Of a stretch of DNA of 64,000 nucleotides, positions 25,471-33,894 are shown one piece after another. The stretch's first letter is position 1; the number at the start of each line of letters is the position of its first letter. The stretch is taken from positions 46,267 to 110,266 of the forward strand of contig WNWL01000009.1 in NCBI GenBank assembly GCA_009733745.1. Reading direction: 5' to 3'. Origin of the DNA: Oceanobacillus sp. HTM 045 (lineage in GTDB: Bacteria; Pseudomonadota; Alphaproteobacteria; Rhodobacterales; Rhodobacteraceae). The translations under genes and the position numbers were made by a program. The notes beneath the pieces are model-generated. The model did not search any database, had not been told where the DNA came from, and was given only the letters and a program-made list of their open reading frames with translations.

Positions 25471-26363
25471 GCGGGCAGGCCGATACCCGTTCAGCGAGCC
25501 CCGGCGCGGAAATTGCGCCGCGCTGCCGCCTGTCGGCGAGGATCAACATCCGCCTCCTGGTGCTGCTCGCGCCGATCTCGCTGCTGATCGCGCTGTTTCT
25601 GATCCTTCCCATCGCGATCATGTTCAACCGGGCGCTTACGGGCGAGGACGTCATCGCGGCCTACGTGGAGGTTCTCCGGTCGCCGGTCTACACGACCGTG
25701 TTCCTGACCACGCTCAAGATCAGCGCGCTCACCACGATCATCACCCTGCTGCTCGGCTACCCGGTCGCCTTCGCCCTCCGTTTCGGGCGCCCGAGATACC
25801 GGGCCATCGTGCTGATGCTGATCGTCCTGCCCTACTGGCTCGACTTCATCGTGCGCAGCTATTCCTGGATGATCCTGCTCGGCCGCAAGGGCATCGTGAA
25901 CGAGCTCCTGATCTGGATCGGCGTGATCGACCGACCCGTGAAGCTGCTCTACAGCCTCGGCAGCGTCGTCACCGGCATGGTGCAGATCATGCTGCCGATG
26001 ATGATCCTGACGCTCTTCGCGGCGATGCTGCGGATCGATGCAAGGCTGATGGACGCCGCCAGCATCCACGGCGCGAGCCGCTGGCGCTCCTTCGCGCGGG
26101 TCTTCCTGCCGCTGAGCCTGCCCGGCGTCTACGGCGCGAGCCTGCTCGTCTTCGTGACCGCGCTCGGCTTCTACATCACTCCGGCGCTGCTCGGAGGCAC
26201 GAGCGAGACGATGATCTCGCAGAGCATGCTCCTGCTCGCGTCCGAACTGCTCGACTGGAAGACGGCAAGCATTGCCGGAACACTGCTCCTGTTCGTCACC
26301 TCGATCCTGGTGCTCGTCTACAACCGGCTGTTCAGCATCGACCGTCTCTGGGGAGGTAGCTGA
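25467..26363 (+). CDS. ABC importer 1 permease (PotB type)
   Basis: 298-aa membrane subunit. A cytoplasmic lead of about 25 residues precedes six hydrophobic segments (first LLVLLAPISLLIALFLILPIAIMF). The EAA loop that docks on the ATPase is DAASIHGASRWRSFARVFLPLSLPG (about residues 195-219). The start at 25467 gives an ATGA overlap with the ATPase; the longer frame would read back into it. It pairs with the next permease as the heterodimeric channel of a spermidine/putrescine-like importer. Confidence 0.91.
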   Translation: MSGQADTRSASPGAEIAPRCRLSARINIRLLVLLAPISLLIALFLILPIAIMFNRALTGEDVIAAYVEVLRSPVYTTVFLTTLKISALTTIITLLLGYPVAFALRFGRPRYRAIVLMLIVLPYWLDFIVRSYSWMILLGRKGIVNELLIWIGVIDRPVKLLYSLGSVVTGMVQIMLPMMILTLFAAMLRIDARLMDAASIHGASRWRSFARVFLPLSLPGVYGASLLVFVTALGFYITPALLGGTSETMISQSMLLLASELLDWKTASIAGTLLLFVTSILVLVYNRLFSIDRLWGGS

Positions 26364-26365
26364 TC

Positions 26366-27160
26366 ATGGGCACCTACAAGATCACCTTCTCGATGAACCT
26401 GCTGGTCGGGCTGGTCCTGTTCTTCCTCCTGTTCCCGGTTCTCGTGGTGGTGGCGATCTCTTTCAGCTCGGCCGAGTTCCTCACCTTCCCGCCGCCCGGC
26501 CTGTCGCTGCGCTGGTACGAGGAAATCTTCAGCAGCTACGACTGGGTGAACGCCTTCTGGATCACCATCAAGGTCGGGTTGCTGACGGCGCTCATTTCGG
26601 TGGTGCTCGGCGTGCCTGCCGCCTTCGCGATCATCCGCCACAGCTTCTTCGGCAAGGACATGTTCAATGCCCTGATCCTCGCCGCGCTGATCACCCCGCC
26701 GATCATCAAGGCGATGTCGATCTACCTGTTCTATGTCGAGCTGGGGCTCAACAACACGATCTTCGGCCTCGCGCTGGCTCACACGGTCTCAGGGGTTCCC
26801 TTCGTCGTGATCAACACGGCGGCGAGCCTCAAGAGCTACGACGTCAACCTGGAACGCGCCGCCTGCGTGCACGGCGCGAGCCCGTTGCGCTCCGTCCTCG
26901 TGATCACGCTGCCGGTCATCTGGGCGGGTGTCCTGGTGGGTGCGGTCTTCGCGTTCATGCAGTCCGCGCAGGAACTGATCGTCAGCATCTTTGTCCTCGG
27001 AACCGTAAATCGGCCGCTCGCGGTGAAGCTTTGGGAAGGGGTGCAGGTGTCCACCGACCCGTCCATCGCCGCCGCGTCCACCGTGCTCATCGGCGTGGCG
27101 ATCCTGTCGTTCCTGATGGTCGTGCTGATCAAGCGAAGGGATGGCTCTTTGGCGCCTTGA
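26366..27160 (+). CDS. ABC importer 1 permease (PotC type)
   Basis: 264-aa second membrane subunit, starting two bases after the first permease stop with a GGAGG ribosome site. Six hydrophobic segments are visible (first LLVGLVLFFLLFPVLVVVAISF), then SLRWYEEIFSSYDWVNAFWIT, the typical PotC periplasmic turn. The EAA loop is ERAACVHGASPLRSVLVITLPVIWAG (about residues 158-183). Complete and intact. Confidence 0.91.
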   Translation: MGTYKITFSMNLLVGLVLFFLLFPVLVVVAISFSSAEFLTFPPPGLSLRWYEEIFSSYDWVNAFWITIKVGLLTALISVVLGVPAAFAIIRHSFFGKDMFNALILAALITPPIIKAMSIYLFYVELGLNNTIFGLALAHTVSGVPFVVINTAASLKSYDVNLERAACVHGASPLRSVLVITLPVIWAGVLVGAVFAFMQSAQELIVSIFVLGTVNRPLAVKLWEGVQVSTDPSIAAASTVLIGVAILSFLMVVLIKRRDGSLAP

Positions 27161-27206
27161 GAGCCCCTCCCGAACATATCCGAGGCGCGCCTAACAGGAG
27201 GTCCAC

Positions 27207-28358
27207 ATGAAAGACAACGAGGTCGAAGACTCCGTCGCCATCCTTCGCGAAGTCCTTGAAGAGACGAAGGGCATGGGGCGCCGGGAGTTCCTCTCGCGGC
27301 TTGGGGCGGTCGCGGCATCGACACCGCTGCTGGCCGGCGTGGCGGCGCTCGCAGGTGCCCCCGGCACGGCACGGGCCGCTTCCGATCCGGTGACCACGAT
27401 CGGCTGGGGAGGCGCCTGGAAGGAGGCCTTCGAGAAGTCCTACTTCGAGCCGTTCACCGAGAATACCGGCATCCCGATCCAGTACATCTCGCCCTATTCC
27501 TTCCCGAAACTGCAGGCGATGCACGACGCCGACGACATGCAGGTGGACGTCGTCGAGGCGGGCGGGCTGGACTCGCTGCGCATCCAGAAGCTCGGCATGG
27601 ACGCGCCGCTGGACTGGGGCGTGATCGACAAGTCGGTGCTCAGCCCGGGTCAGCTCAAGTACGGCAACGCGATTGGCGCGATCACGCTTTCCGAGGTGCT
27701 GGTCTACAACAAGGACAAGTGGCCCGGCGAGGATCACCCGAAGACCTGGGCCGACTTCTGGGATGTCGAGAAGTTCCCCGGGCCGCGCTCGATGCACCGC
27801 CGCGTCTATCCCGTCGTCGAGGCGGCCCTCATGGCCGACGGCGTGCCCGCGGACCGGGAGGCGATGTACCCGATCGACTTCGACCGTGCCTTTCGCAAGC
27901 TCGACGAGATCAAACCATACATTGACGTCTGGTGGACCAGCGGCTCGCAGCAGCAGCAACTCATCCAGGACGAGGAGGTCGATCTCATCTGCATGTGGAA
28001 CGGCCGGGCGTCGGACTCGATCATCAACCGCGGCGCCAACTTCCGGATCTCGTGGGAGCAGGCGCTCTACAACGGCGACGTCGAGGCGTGGTTCCTGCTG
28101 AAGGGCGCACCGAACCCGGATGCCGCGATGAAGCTGCTCGACTTCGTCGGCCGTCCGGAGCCGCAGGCCGTGTTCGCGCGCACGCTGTTCTACGGCCCGA
28201 CCAATATGGCTGCCTACGAGTTCATCGACGATGAACTGGCACGCGAACTTCCCTCGCACCCGGACAACGCCGAGAAGTCGCTCCTGATGAACTACGACTG
28301 GTGGAGCGAGAATCTCGACGATGCCACGAAACGGTTTGAGGCCTGGCTTCAGTCCTGA
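27207..28358 (+). CDS. ABC importer 1 periplasmic binding protein (PotD/family 1 type)
   Basis: 383-aa receptor with an AGGAGG ribosome site. A leader of about 25 charged residues precedes a twin-arginine export signal GRREFLSRLGAVAASTPLLAGVAALAGAPGTARA, so it is probably exported folded via Tat. The mature part begins SDPVTTIGWGGAWKEAFEKSYFEPF, the family start. Aromatic residues that could cage an ammonium group (PYIDVWWTSGSQQQQ, WEQALYNGDVEAWF) are frequent, fitting a cationic or quaternary amine ligand (inference). Last gene of the importer 1 operon; a strong hairpin follows. Confidence 0.9.
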   Translation: MKDNEVEDSVAILREVLEETKGMGRREFLSRLGAVAASTPLLAGVAALAGAPGTARAASDPVTTIGWGGAWKEAFEKSYFEPFTENTGIPIQYISPYSFPKLQAMHDADDMQVDVVEAGGLDSLRIQKLGMDAPLDWGVIDKSVLSPGQLKYGNAIGAITLSEVLVYNKDKWPGEDHPKTWADFWDVEKFPGPRSMHRRVYPVVEAALMADGVPADREAMYPIDFDRAFRKLDEIKPYIDVWWTSGSQQQQLIQDEEVDLICMWNGRASDSIINRGANFRISWEQALYNGDVEAWFLLKGAPNPDAAMKLLDFVGRPEPQAVFARTLFYGPTNMAAYEFIDDELARELPSHPDNAEKSLLMNYDWWSENLDDATKRFEAWLQS

Positions 28359-28404
28359 CGCGGCAAACCCGGAACGATCAGCCCGCTCGTCCCCGCGGGC
28401 CTCG

Positions 28405-28430
28405 CACGCCGGCCCCGTTGGGCCGGCGTG
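28405..28430. terminator. Hairpin between convergent importer 1 and Rieske operons
   Basis: A perfect 11-bp stem, CACGCCGGCCC with GGGCCGGCGTG, and a CGTT loop lie 46 nt after the binding-protein stop and 35 nt before the oppositely oriented Rieske gene ends. TCTT follows on the plus strand, a short T tract. It could end transcription from both sides. Confidence 0.7.
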
Positions 28431-28464
28431 TCCCGCTCTTGGGGACATGACTCCGAGTCAGCCG

Positions 28465-29625
28465 TCACTCCCCGGCCACGCTCAGGAGCGAGGTTTCGGT
28501 GTGCGGGACCTGGCGCCAGAGATAGCGGTAGAAGTCCCAGATCGTTCCCTCGTAATCGCGCGGCGCGAGTTGGCCGGAGGGTGCGTGGCGGGACGAGAGG
28601 GCGCGCTGCATCTTCTCCAGCTTCTCGCGGTCCTCGCGGTTCACCTCGATCCAGAGCGCGATACGCTCCTCCAGTTCGTCCTGGGTCAGCTCGTCGCCAT
28701 GGGTGGACATCGTCCAGCGCACCCGGATTCGGTCCACCGCGAGCGGCATGATGGAGAAGGAGACCAGCAGCGTCGCCGCCTGGCTGGCGATTTGCGTCGG
28801 GAACAGGTTGAAGAGCGTCGAGCGGCGGCGCTCTTCCTCGGTCAGCCCCGGCGCGCCCTGGCCGCGCGTCGCCGCCGATGCGGGATAATTGGCGCAGTAG
28901 GAGGTGAAGCTGTCATCCGACATGGATTTCCGGCTCAGGCCGGTCGGCGTGTAGGGGTGTAGCGTCTCGGGGTGGACCACCGAGAGATGGTAGGCCTCCA
29001 TGAAGTTCTCGACGAGGCACTTCCAGTTGGTCTGCCACTCCTCCTCGAAGGTGCGGACGATGCGCATCTCCGCCGTGCGGTAATTCCCGAGCAGCGCCTC
29101 GATCTGGCCGAGGCGCGGCGCCAGCGGCTCCGCCGCATCGTCGAGATTGGCGTAGATGAAGCCGTTCCAAATCTCGGAGCGGAATTCCGGCAGGCTGCAA
29201 TTCGCCGCGGTGACGCCCTTGTCGCGCATCCGCGGCGCGTTGAGGAGTTCGCCGTCCCGGCCGTAGGTCCATGCGTGGTAGGAGCACACGAACCGGCGGG
29301 TCGAGCCGGTGCCCTCGGCCAGCGGCATCCCCCGGTGGCGGCAGAGGTTGGATAGCACCCGCACCTCGCCGTCATCCCCCCGAACCACCAGCAGCGGCTC
29401 GTCGAAGAGCTGGGTCACGAAGTAGTCGCCCGGCGCCGGGATCTCATCGGCCCGGCCGAGGCAGTGCCATTCGCGCGACAGGAAGCCCTCGACCTCGTGG
29501 CGGAAATAGTCGGGGTCGGTATAGAACGCCCCCGGCAGGCACCGCGCCTCGTGCTCGGGCAGCGCGGCGACCGCGCGGAGGGTGTCCTGCATCGCGCCGA
29601 TATTGGCGGTTTGGCCCACGTTCAT
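28465..29625 (-). CDS. Rieske non-heme iron oxygenase, large subunit (second of tandem pair)
   Basis: 386-aa oxygenase alpha subunit. The [2Fe-2S] Rieske site is C95-x-H97 and C114-x2-H117 (CRHR ... CSYH). The mononuclear iron site is in NWKCLVENFMEAYHLSVVH, with E210 where most ring-hydroxylating oxygenases have a bridging Asp, then H213 and H218. That Glu is found in carnitine oxygenase CntA and related quaternary-amine enzymes. The ATG at 29625 lies 6 nt past the stop of the first Rieske gene, so the two are cotranscribed. No reductase or ferredoxin gene is adjacent, so electrons must come from a reductase elsewhere. Substrate unknown; a quaternary amine or aromatic acid is possible. Confidence 0.9.
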   Translation of the reverse strand: MNVGQTANIGAMQDTLRAVAALPEHEARCLPGAFYTDPDYFRHEVEGFLSREWHCLGRADEIPAPGDYFVTQLFDEPLLVVRGDDGEVRVLSNLCRHRGMPLAEGTGSTRRFVCSYHAWTYGRDGELLNAPRMRDKGVTAANCSLPEFRSEIWNGFIYANLDDAAEPLAPRLGQIEALLGNYRTAEMRIVRTFEEEWQTNWKCLVENFMEAYHLSVVHPETLHPYTPTGLSRKSMSDDSFTSYCANYPASAATRGQGAPGLTEEERRRSTLFNLFPTQIASQAATLLVSFSIMPLAVDRIRVRWTMSTHGDELTQDELEERIALWIEVNREDREKLEKMQRALSSRHAPSGQLAPRDYEGTIWDFYRYLWRQVPHTETSLLSVAGE

Positions 29626-29630
29626 TCCGT

Positions 29631-30785
29631 TCACTCCGCCGCGATGGAAGCCGAGCGATCGAACCCTGCCGTCCGATCCGCGAGATACTGGATGAAGTCG
29701 TAGATCGGGCGCTCGAGGTAGGAGAGGTGCCCGGGCCGCGCCGCGGCGGCGTTGAGCCCGCGATAGACCTTCTCGGTGCAGCCGCGGTCCTCCAGGTTCA
29801 CCTCGTCGAGCAGGCCCTTGAGCGTGGTGACGTATTCCTCCGCCTTCGGGTCGGCCATGAAATCCGGCGAAAGGCCGCCGCCGAACACCATCTCGACCTG
29901 GCCGGTGCCCTTCGGGTGGAGCGACAGATACCAGAAGTACCCAGGCGTCAGCGTGATCAGGTGGCTGGGGTAAAGCGTCAGGAGCGCGGTGGTCCGGCGC
30001 CAATGTCCCGTCAGGCGGGTATTGTGCGGGTGCGCGTTGCCGATGGCGAGCGAGGCTTCCTTGGTGATCCAGTGGTAGTTGAAAGTCCGGTGGCCCGGCG
30101 GGCATTCCATCTCCTCGAGCTTCGAATGCCCGCCCACGGTCGCGGCGTGGCAGACCGGCAGGTGGTAACTCTCCATGAAGTTCTCGGCGAGCACCTTCCA
30201 GTTCGTGTCCCAGACATGCGTCTCTCGGAAGCACTCGACGTATTTTTCCACCTCGTAATGGGCGATCATCCGCTCCAGTTCCGCGAACTCCGAGGCCACG
30301 CCGGGGCGCTTGTCGTCGAGCGTGACGTAAATCCAGCCGAGCCACTCCTCGCAGCGGATGGAGGGCAGCCGGTAGTTCTCCTTGCAGAACCGGGTCGTCT
30401 CGCCCATGAATGGCGCGCCGCGCAGTTCGCCGTCTAGGCCGTAGGTCCAGGCGTGATAGGGGCAGACGAGCACGCGCTTGTTTCCGCAGCCCTCCACGAT
30501 GGTCGACATGCGGTGAAGGCAGACATTGGAGAAGGCCCGGATCCGGCCGTCCCGATCCCGCAGCACCACCACCGGCTGGCCGGCGAGGTCGAAGGCCATG
30601 TAGTCGCCCGTCTCGGGCAGGCTGCTGGCGCGGCCGACGCAGATCCATTCCTTCGAGAAGACCGTGTCGATCTCGCGCTCAAGGAAATCCGGGCTGGTAT
30701 AGACGGATGGCGGCATCGCCCGCGCGTCTTCCGGCGGGCGGTTCGCGGCCTGAATCAACTCGGCGAGAGGGTCGGCTGGCGCCAT
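29631..30785 (-). CDS. Rieske non-heme iron oxygenase, large subunit (first of tandem pair)
   Basis: 384-aa paralogue of the following gene. Rieske ligands are C89/H91 and C108/H111 (CLHR ... CPYH). The iron site lies in NWKVLAENFMESYHLPVCH with E205, H208 and H213. Glu at the bridging position instead of Asp points to the trimeric quaternary-amine branch (carnitine, glycine betaine, stachydrine enzymes) rather than to naphthalene-type dioxygenases, and no small beta subunit is present. It is divergent from a LysR gene across 127 nt. Tandem paralogues may act on successive methyl groups or related substrates (inference). Confidence 0.9.
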   Translation of the reverse strand: MAPADPLAELIQAANRPPEDARAMPPSVYTSPDFLEREIDTVFSKEWICVGRASSLPETGDYMAFDLAGQPVVVLRDRDGRIRAFSNVCLHRMSTIVEGCGNKRVLVCPYHAWTYGLDGELRGAPFMGETTRFCKENYRLPSIRCEEWLGWIYVTLDDKRPGVASEFAELERMIAHYEVEKYVECFRETHVWDTNWKVLAENFMESYHLPVCHAATVGGHSKLEEMECPPGHRTFNYHWITKEASLAIGNAHPHNTRLTGHWRRTTALLTLYPSHLITLTPGYFWYLSLHPKGTGQVEMVFGGGLSPDFMADPKAEEYVTTLKGLLDEVNLEDRGCTEKVYRGLNAAAARPGHLSYLERPIYDFIQYLADRTAGFDRSASIAAE

Positions 30786-30912
30786 GGCTGTTCCCCGTGT
30801 GATCGAAAGATCAAGAGCGCGCGCTGTTCGCGCGATTCTTGACGGGAACGAGCTTGAACTCGCCGTGACGGAAGGGAAACTTCAATCGTCCAAGCTTTGA
30901 GCTAGGTAAAAT

Positions 30913-31845
30913 ATGGTTCGTTACACCCTCCGCCAGTGCACCTACTTCCGCGCGGTTGCCGAGCATCGCGGCATCGCGCAGGCCGCGCGCGTGCTGAACA
31001 TCTCGCAGCCATCCGTGGCCCAGGCCATTGACAAGCTCGAAGCCGTGACCGGCCTCGTTCTGTTCGACCGGCACCACGCCCGCGGCCTCACGCTGACCCT
31101 GCAAGGGTGCGCGTTCCTGCAGCATGTGGACCGGTTGCTGCAACAGGCCGACCAGGTGGCACGCGAGGCGGCGGCGCTTGCCGCCGAGGCCGCCGGGGAG
31201 ATCAGGCTCGGCGTCTTCTGGACGCTCGCGCCGTTCTTTTCGGCCGGGCTGATCCGAAGCTTCGCCGAGGCGCATCCCGGGATCGTTGTCCGCCCCCAGG
31301 AAATGGCGCTCGCCGCCCTTCCCGTGGCCGCCCGTGACGGAACGATAGATTTCGCACTGACCTACGACCGCGGCGGCGACACCAGCGGGCTCGGGCTGAA
31401 CGAGCTCGCCGCGCTGCGGCCGAGGGTGGTGCTTGCCGCGGACCATCCGCTCGCCGGGAGAAACTCGGTGAACCTGGCCGAGCTGGCGCACGAGCCTTAC
31501 GTGATGCTCGACGGGCCCGGCAGCCGCGGCTACTTCGAGGACCTGCTCGCGGAGATCGGCATCGCTCCGCCCATCGCTTACGCCTCAAGCTCGCTGGAGG
31601 CGGTGCGCAGCGCCGTTGCGTCGGGTTTCGGCTTCACCCTGCTGGTCATGCGCCCGCCATCGTCCCTGACCTATGACGGGCGCGAACTGTGCACACTGCC
31701 GATAGAGAACGAGGTGCGCCCCCTCCGCGTCGTTCTGGCCTCGCGGCCGGGGATCGAGGGCAGCCCGATCGCGAGACACTTCGCGGAACACGCCGTCGCC
31801 CATTTCGCCGCGCTCCCGACAACGGGGACGGTCGAAGTCTCCTAG
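30913..31845 (+). CDS. LysR-family regulator, divergent from the Rieske pair
   Basis: 310-aa LysR protein with N-terminal recognition domain LRQCTYFRAVAEHRGIAQAARVLNISQPSVAQAIDKLE (about residues 6-43) and a sensor domain starting GEIRLGVFWTLAPFF. Its divergent position relative to the two oxygenase genes makes it their probable regulator. It converges on the importer 2 operon with only 31 nt between stops. The ribosome site is weak (AGGTAAAAT). Effector unknown. Confidence 0.88.
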   Translation: MVRYTLRQCTYFRAVAEHRGIAQAARVLNISQPSVAQAIDKLEAVTGLVLFDRHHARGLTLTLQGCAFLQHVDRLLQQADQVAREAAALAAEAAGEIRLGVFWTLAPFFSAGLIRSFAEAHPGIVVRPQEMALAALPVAARDGTIDFALTYDRGGDTSGLGLNELAALRPRVVLAADHPLAGRNSVNLAELAHEPYVMLDGPGSRGYFEDLLAEIGIAPPIAYASSSLEAVRSAVASGFGFTLLVMRPPSSLTYDGRELCTLPIENEVRPLRVVLASRPGIEGSPIARHFAEHAVAHFAALPTTGTVEVS

Positions 31846-31876
31846 ACCTGTTGCATCGGCGCCGCGCCGCCCGGCT

Positions 31877-32971
31877 TCACCGTTCGAGGAGGGCGCCCGC
31901 GTCCCGTGCCCACCGGACGGTCGTGTGCTCTCCGACGAGAAGGTGCTTTCCCGCCCCGTAGGAAGGTTCGACCGCAAGTACCTCCCCGAAAGCCGTCTCG
32001 ACCCGGTAGAGGATCTGCGCACCGTTGAAGACCACCGAGGCGATCCTACCGCGCAATGTGCAGTAGTCGTCGCCGGCGAGATCGGACGCACCAACGCTGA
32101 TCCTCTCCGGCCGGATCGCGTAGGCGAGGTCGCCGCCGCCGATCCCACCATCAGGTTCCGGCACGTCGAAGGCTTCGTCGCCGCGACGAAGGGTCACCAG
32201 ACCGTTGCCCGCGGGGCTGAGATCGCCCTCCAGGAAATTGGTCCGCCCGAGGAAGTCCGCGACGAAGCGCGTATTGGGCGCGTTGTAGAGTGCTTCCGGC
32301 CCGCCGGTCTGCAAGATGCGGCCCTCGTTCAGGATGACGATGCGGTCGGACATGTTCATCGCCTCCTCCTGGTCGTGGGTGACGTTGACGAAAGTGGTGC
32401 CGAGCCGTTCGTGCAGCGCCTTGAGCTCGAGCTGAAGATCGAGCCGCAGCTTCTTGTCGAGCGCCGACAGCGGCTCGTCGAGCAGGATGACCTTTGGCTC
32501 GAAGACCAGCGCCCGCGCCAGCGCCACGCGCTGCTGCTGGCCGCCGGAAAGCTCGCGCGGATAGCGTCCCGCGAGCGGGCCGAGCCGCACGAGGTCGAGC
32601 GTGCGCTCGAGCTGTGCCTGCCGTGCCGCCTTGCCCATGCCGCGCAGCTTGAGCGGGTACTCGACGTTCCCGGCAACGGTCATGTGCGGGAACAGCGCGT
32701 AGCCCTGGAACACGACACCGAAGTTGCGCCGTTCCGGCGTCAGGCCGTGGACCGATTTGCCGTCGAGAAGGATCTCCCCCCGGTCGAGCGCGACGAAGCC
32801 GGCAATCGCCATCAGGATCGTCGACTTGCCGGAGCCTGACGGGCCGAGCAGGCTCACGAACTCTCCCGGCGGGACGTCGAGCGTCACGTCGTCGATGGCC
32901 CGCGTGTGGCCGAAACTCTTGCTCAGGCCCTCCAGCCTCAGGGCACCGCCGCTCGCCGCAAATTCGCTCAT
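31877..32971 (-). CDS. ABC importer 2 ATPase (PotA type)
   Basis: 364-aa ATPase. Walker A is [14 protein letters not shown], the signature [15 protein letters not shown], Walker B VILLDEPLSALDKKLRLD, the switch His is in NVTHDQEEAM, and a C-terminal TOBE domain is present. The ATG at 32971 overlaps the stop of the upstream deacetylase-type gene (ATGA), so the longer frame, which reads into that gene, is rejected. Unusually it is the last gene of the operon, behind binding protein, two permeases and a hydrolase. Confidence 0.91.
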   Translation of the reverse strand: MSEFAASGGALRLEGLSKSFGHTRAIDDVTLDVPPGEFVSLLGPSGSGKSTILMAIAGFVALDRGEILLDGKSVHGLTPERRNFGVVFQGYALFPHMTVAGNVEYPLKLRGMGKAARQAQLERTLDLVRLGPLAGRYPRELSGGQQQRVALARALVFEPKVILLDEPLSALDKKLRLDLQLELKALHERLGTTFVNVTHDQEEAMNMSDRIVILNEGRILQTGGPEALYNAPNTRFVADFLGRTNFLEGDLSPAGNGLVTLRRGDEAFDVPEPDGGIGGGDLAYAIRPERISVGASDLAGDDYCTLRGRIASVVFNGAQILYRVETAFGEVLAVEPSYGAGKHLLVGEHTTVRWARDAGALLER

Positions 32972-33879
32972 GATGGCACCAGGTGATCTACCGGGCGGTC
33001 CCGGAAAGGCAGGGTCTCGCGGCGCGGTTCCCATTCGCCGCGCGCGATCAGCCCGCGCACATGGGTCGAGATCTCCGCCATGCTGGCGAACCAGACATCG
33101 CCTTTCGCCCGCATGTGCTCGATCAGCCCGACCAGCCCCTCGGCACGCGACAGCCGGCCGGAGACGAAAGGATGGAAGATGCTGACCCACAGCCCACCAT
33201 GCCGGTGCGCGGCATCGAACTCGGCGCGGAATACCTCGAGCGCCCGGTCCGGCGAGCGGATCGGCATCGCCATGCCGAACTCGCCCATGTGGACATATTG
33301 CGGCCAGTCGTCGAGCGCGTAGTCCGTCGGCAACTCGACGAGGTCTCCGCCCTCGCAGTCGATCATGTAGGGCACGTCGTCGCCGAGCAGCGTCGCGTCG
33401 TAGTCGAAACCATGCGCGACGAGCAGAGGGGCAGTGCGGCCCGAGATCGCGTAAGCCGGGGCGCGGTAGCCGCGAGGCGGCGCGCCGGTCACGCGTTCGA
33501 TCGCCTCGATGCCGCGCAGGAGCACCTTCTCCTCGTCCTCCGGCGAGAGCGTGTTCGGCCGCTCGTGCAGCCAGCCGTGATGGCCGATCTCGTGGCCCTC
33601 GCCGGCGAGAAGGCGCACGGCGTCGTCATAGGTCTCGACGCACCAGCCCGGCACGAAGAAGGTCATCGGCAAGTCGAAATGGCGGGCGATGCGGATCAGC
33701 CGGGGTACGGCGATGCGCGGCCCGTAGCGCAGCGCGCTGGAGGCGCCGACCAGGTCGGGCGCCGCATCGCGGTGGCGCATGTGCAGGAGGCTCTCGGCAT
33801 CCATGTCGAATGTGAAGGCGACCGCGCAGCGGGCGCCACCCGGCCAGGGTGGAGGATTGTCGATCAGGCTGAGGGACAT
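32968..33879 (-). CDS. Polysaccharide-deacetylase-fold hydrolase (PuuE/cyclic-imidase-like)
   Basis: 303-aa NodB-fold protein with the metal-site Asp in VAFTFDMDAES (about residues 19-29) and the two-His motif GHEIGHHGWLHERP (about 95-108). It resembles the PuuE-type allantoinase / cyclic imide hydrolase branch rather than chitin or peptidoglycan deacetylases: it has no signal peptide and has the FVPGWCVETYDDAVRLLAGEGHEIGHHGW arrangement. It lies inside the importer 2 operon, coupled to the ATPase by ATGA, so it probably acts in the cytosol on the imported compound, opening a cyclic amide or imide or removing an acyl group. The specific reaction is inference. Confidence 0.82.
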   Translation of the reverse strand: MSLSLIDNPPPWPGGARCAVAFTFDMDAESLLHMRHRDAAPDLVGASSALRYGPRIAVPRLIRIARHFDLPMTFFVPGWCVETYDDAVRLLAGEGHEIGHHGWLHERPNTLSPEDEEKVLLRGIEAIERVTGAPPRGYRAPAYAISGRTAPLLVAHGFDYDATLLGDDVPYMIDCEGGDLVELPTDYALDDWPQYVHMGEFGMAMPIRSPDRALEVFRAEFDAAHRHGGLWVSIFHPFVSGRLSRAEGLVGLIEHMRAKGDVWFASMAEISTHVRGLIARGEWEPRRETLPFRDRPVDHLVPS

Positions 33880-33894
33880 GATTTCCTCTCGGGC

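Noticed and set aside
28465..30648. Single 727-codon frame suggesting a fused double Rieske protein
   Set aside because: Its first half is out-of-phase shadow of the first Rieske gene (RRPRQQPARDG...). The real products are two separate proteins in different frames, 5 nt apart.
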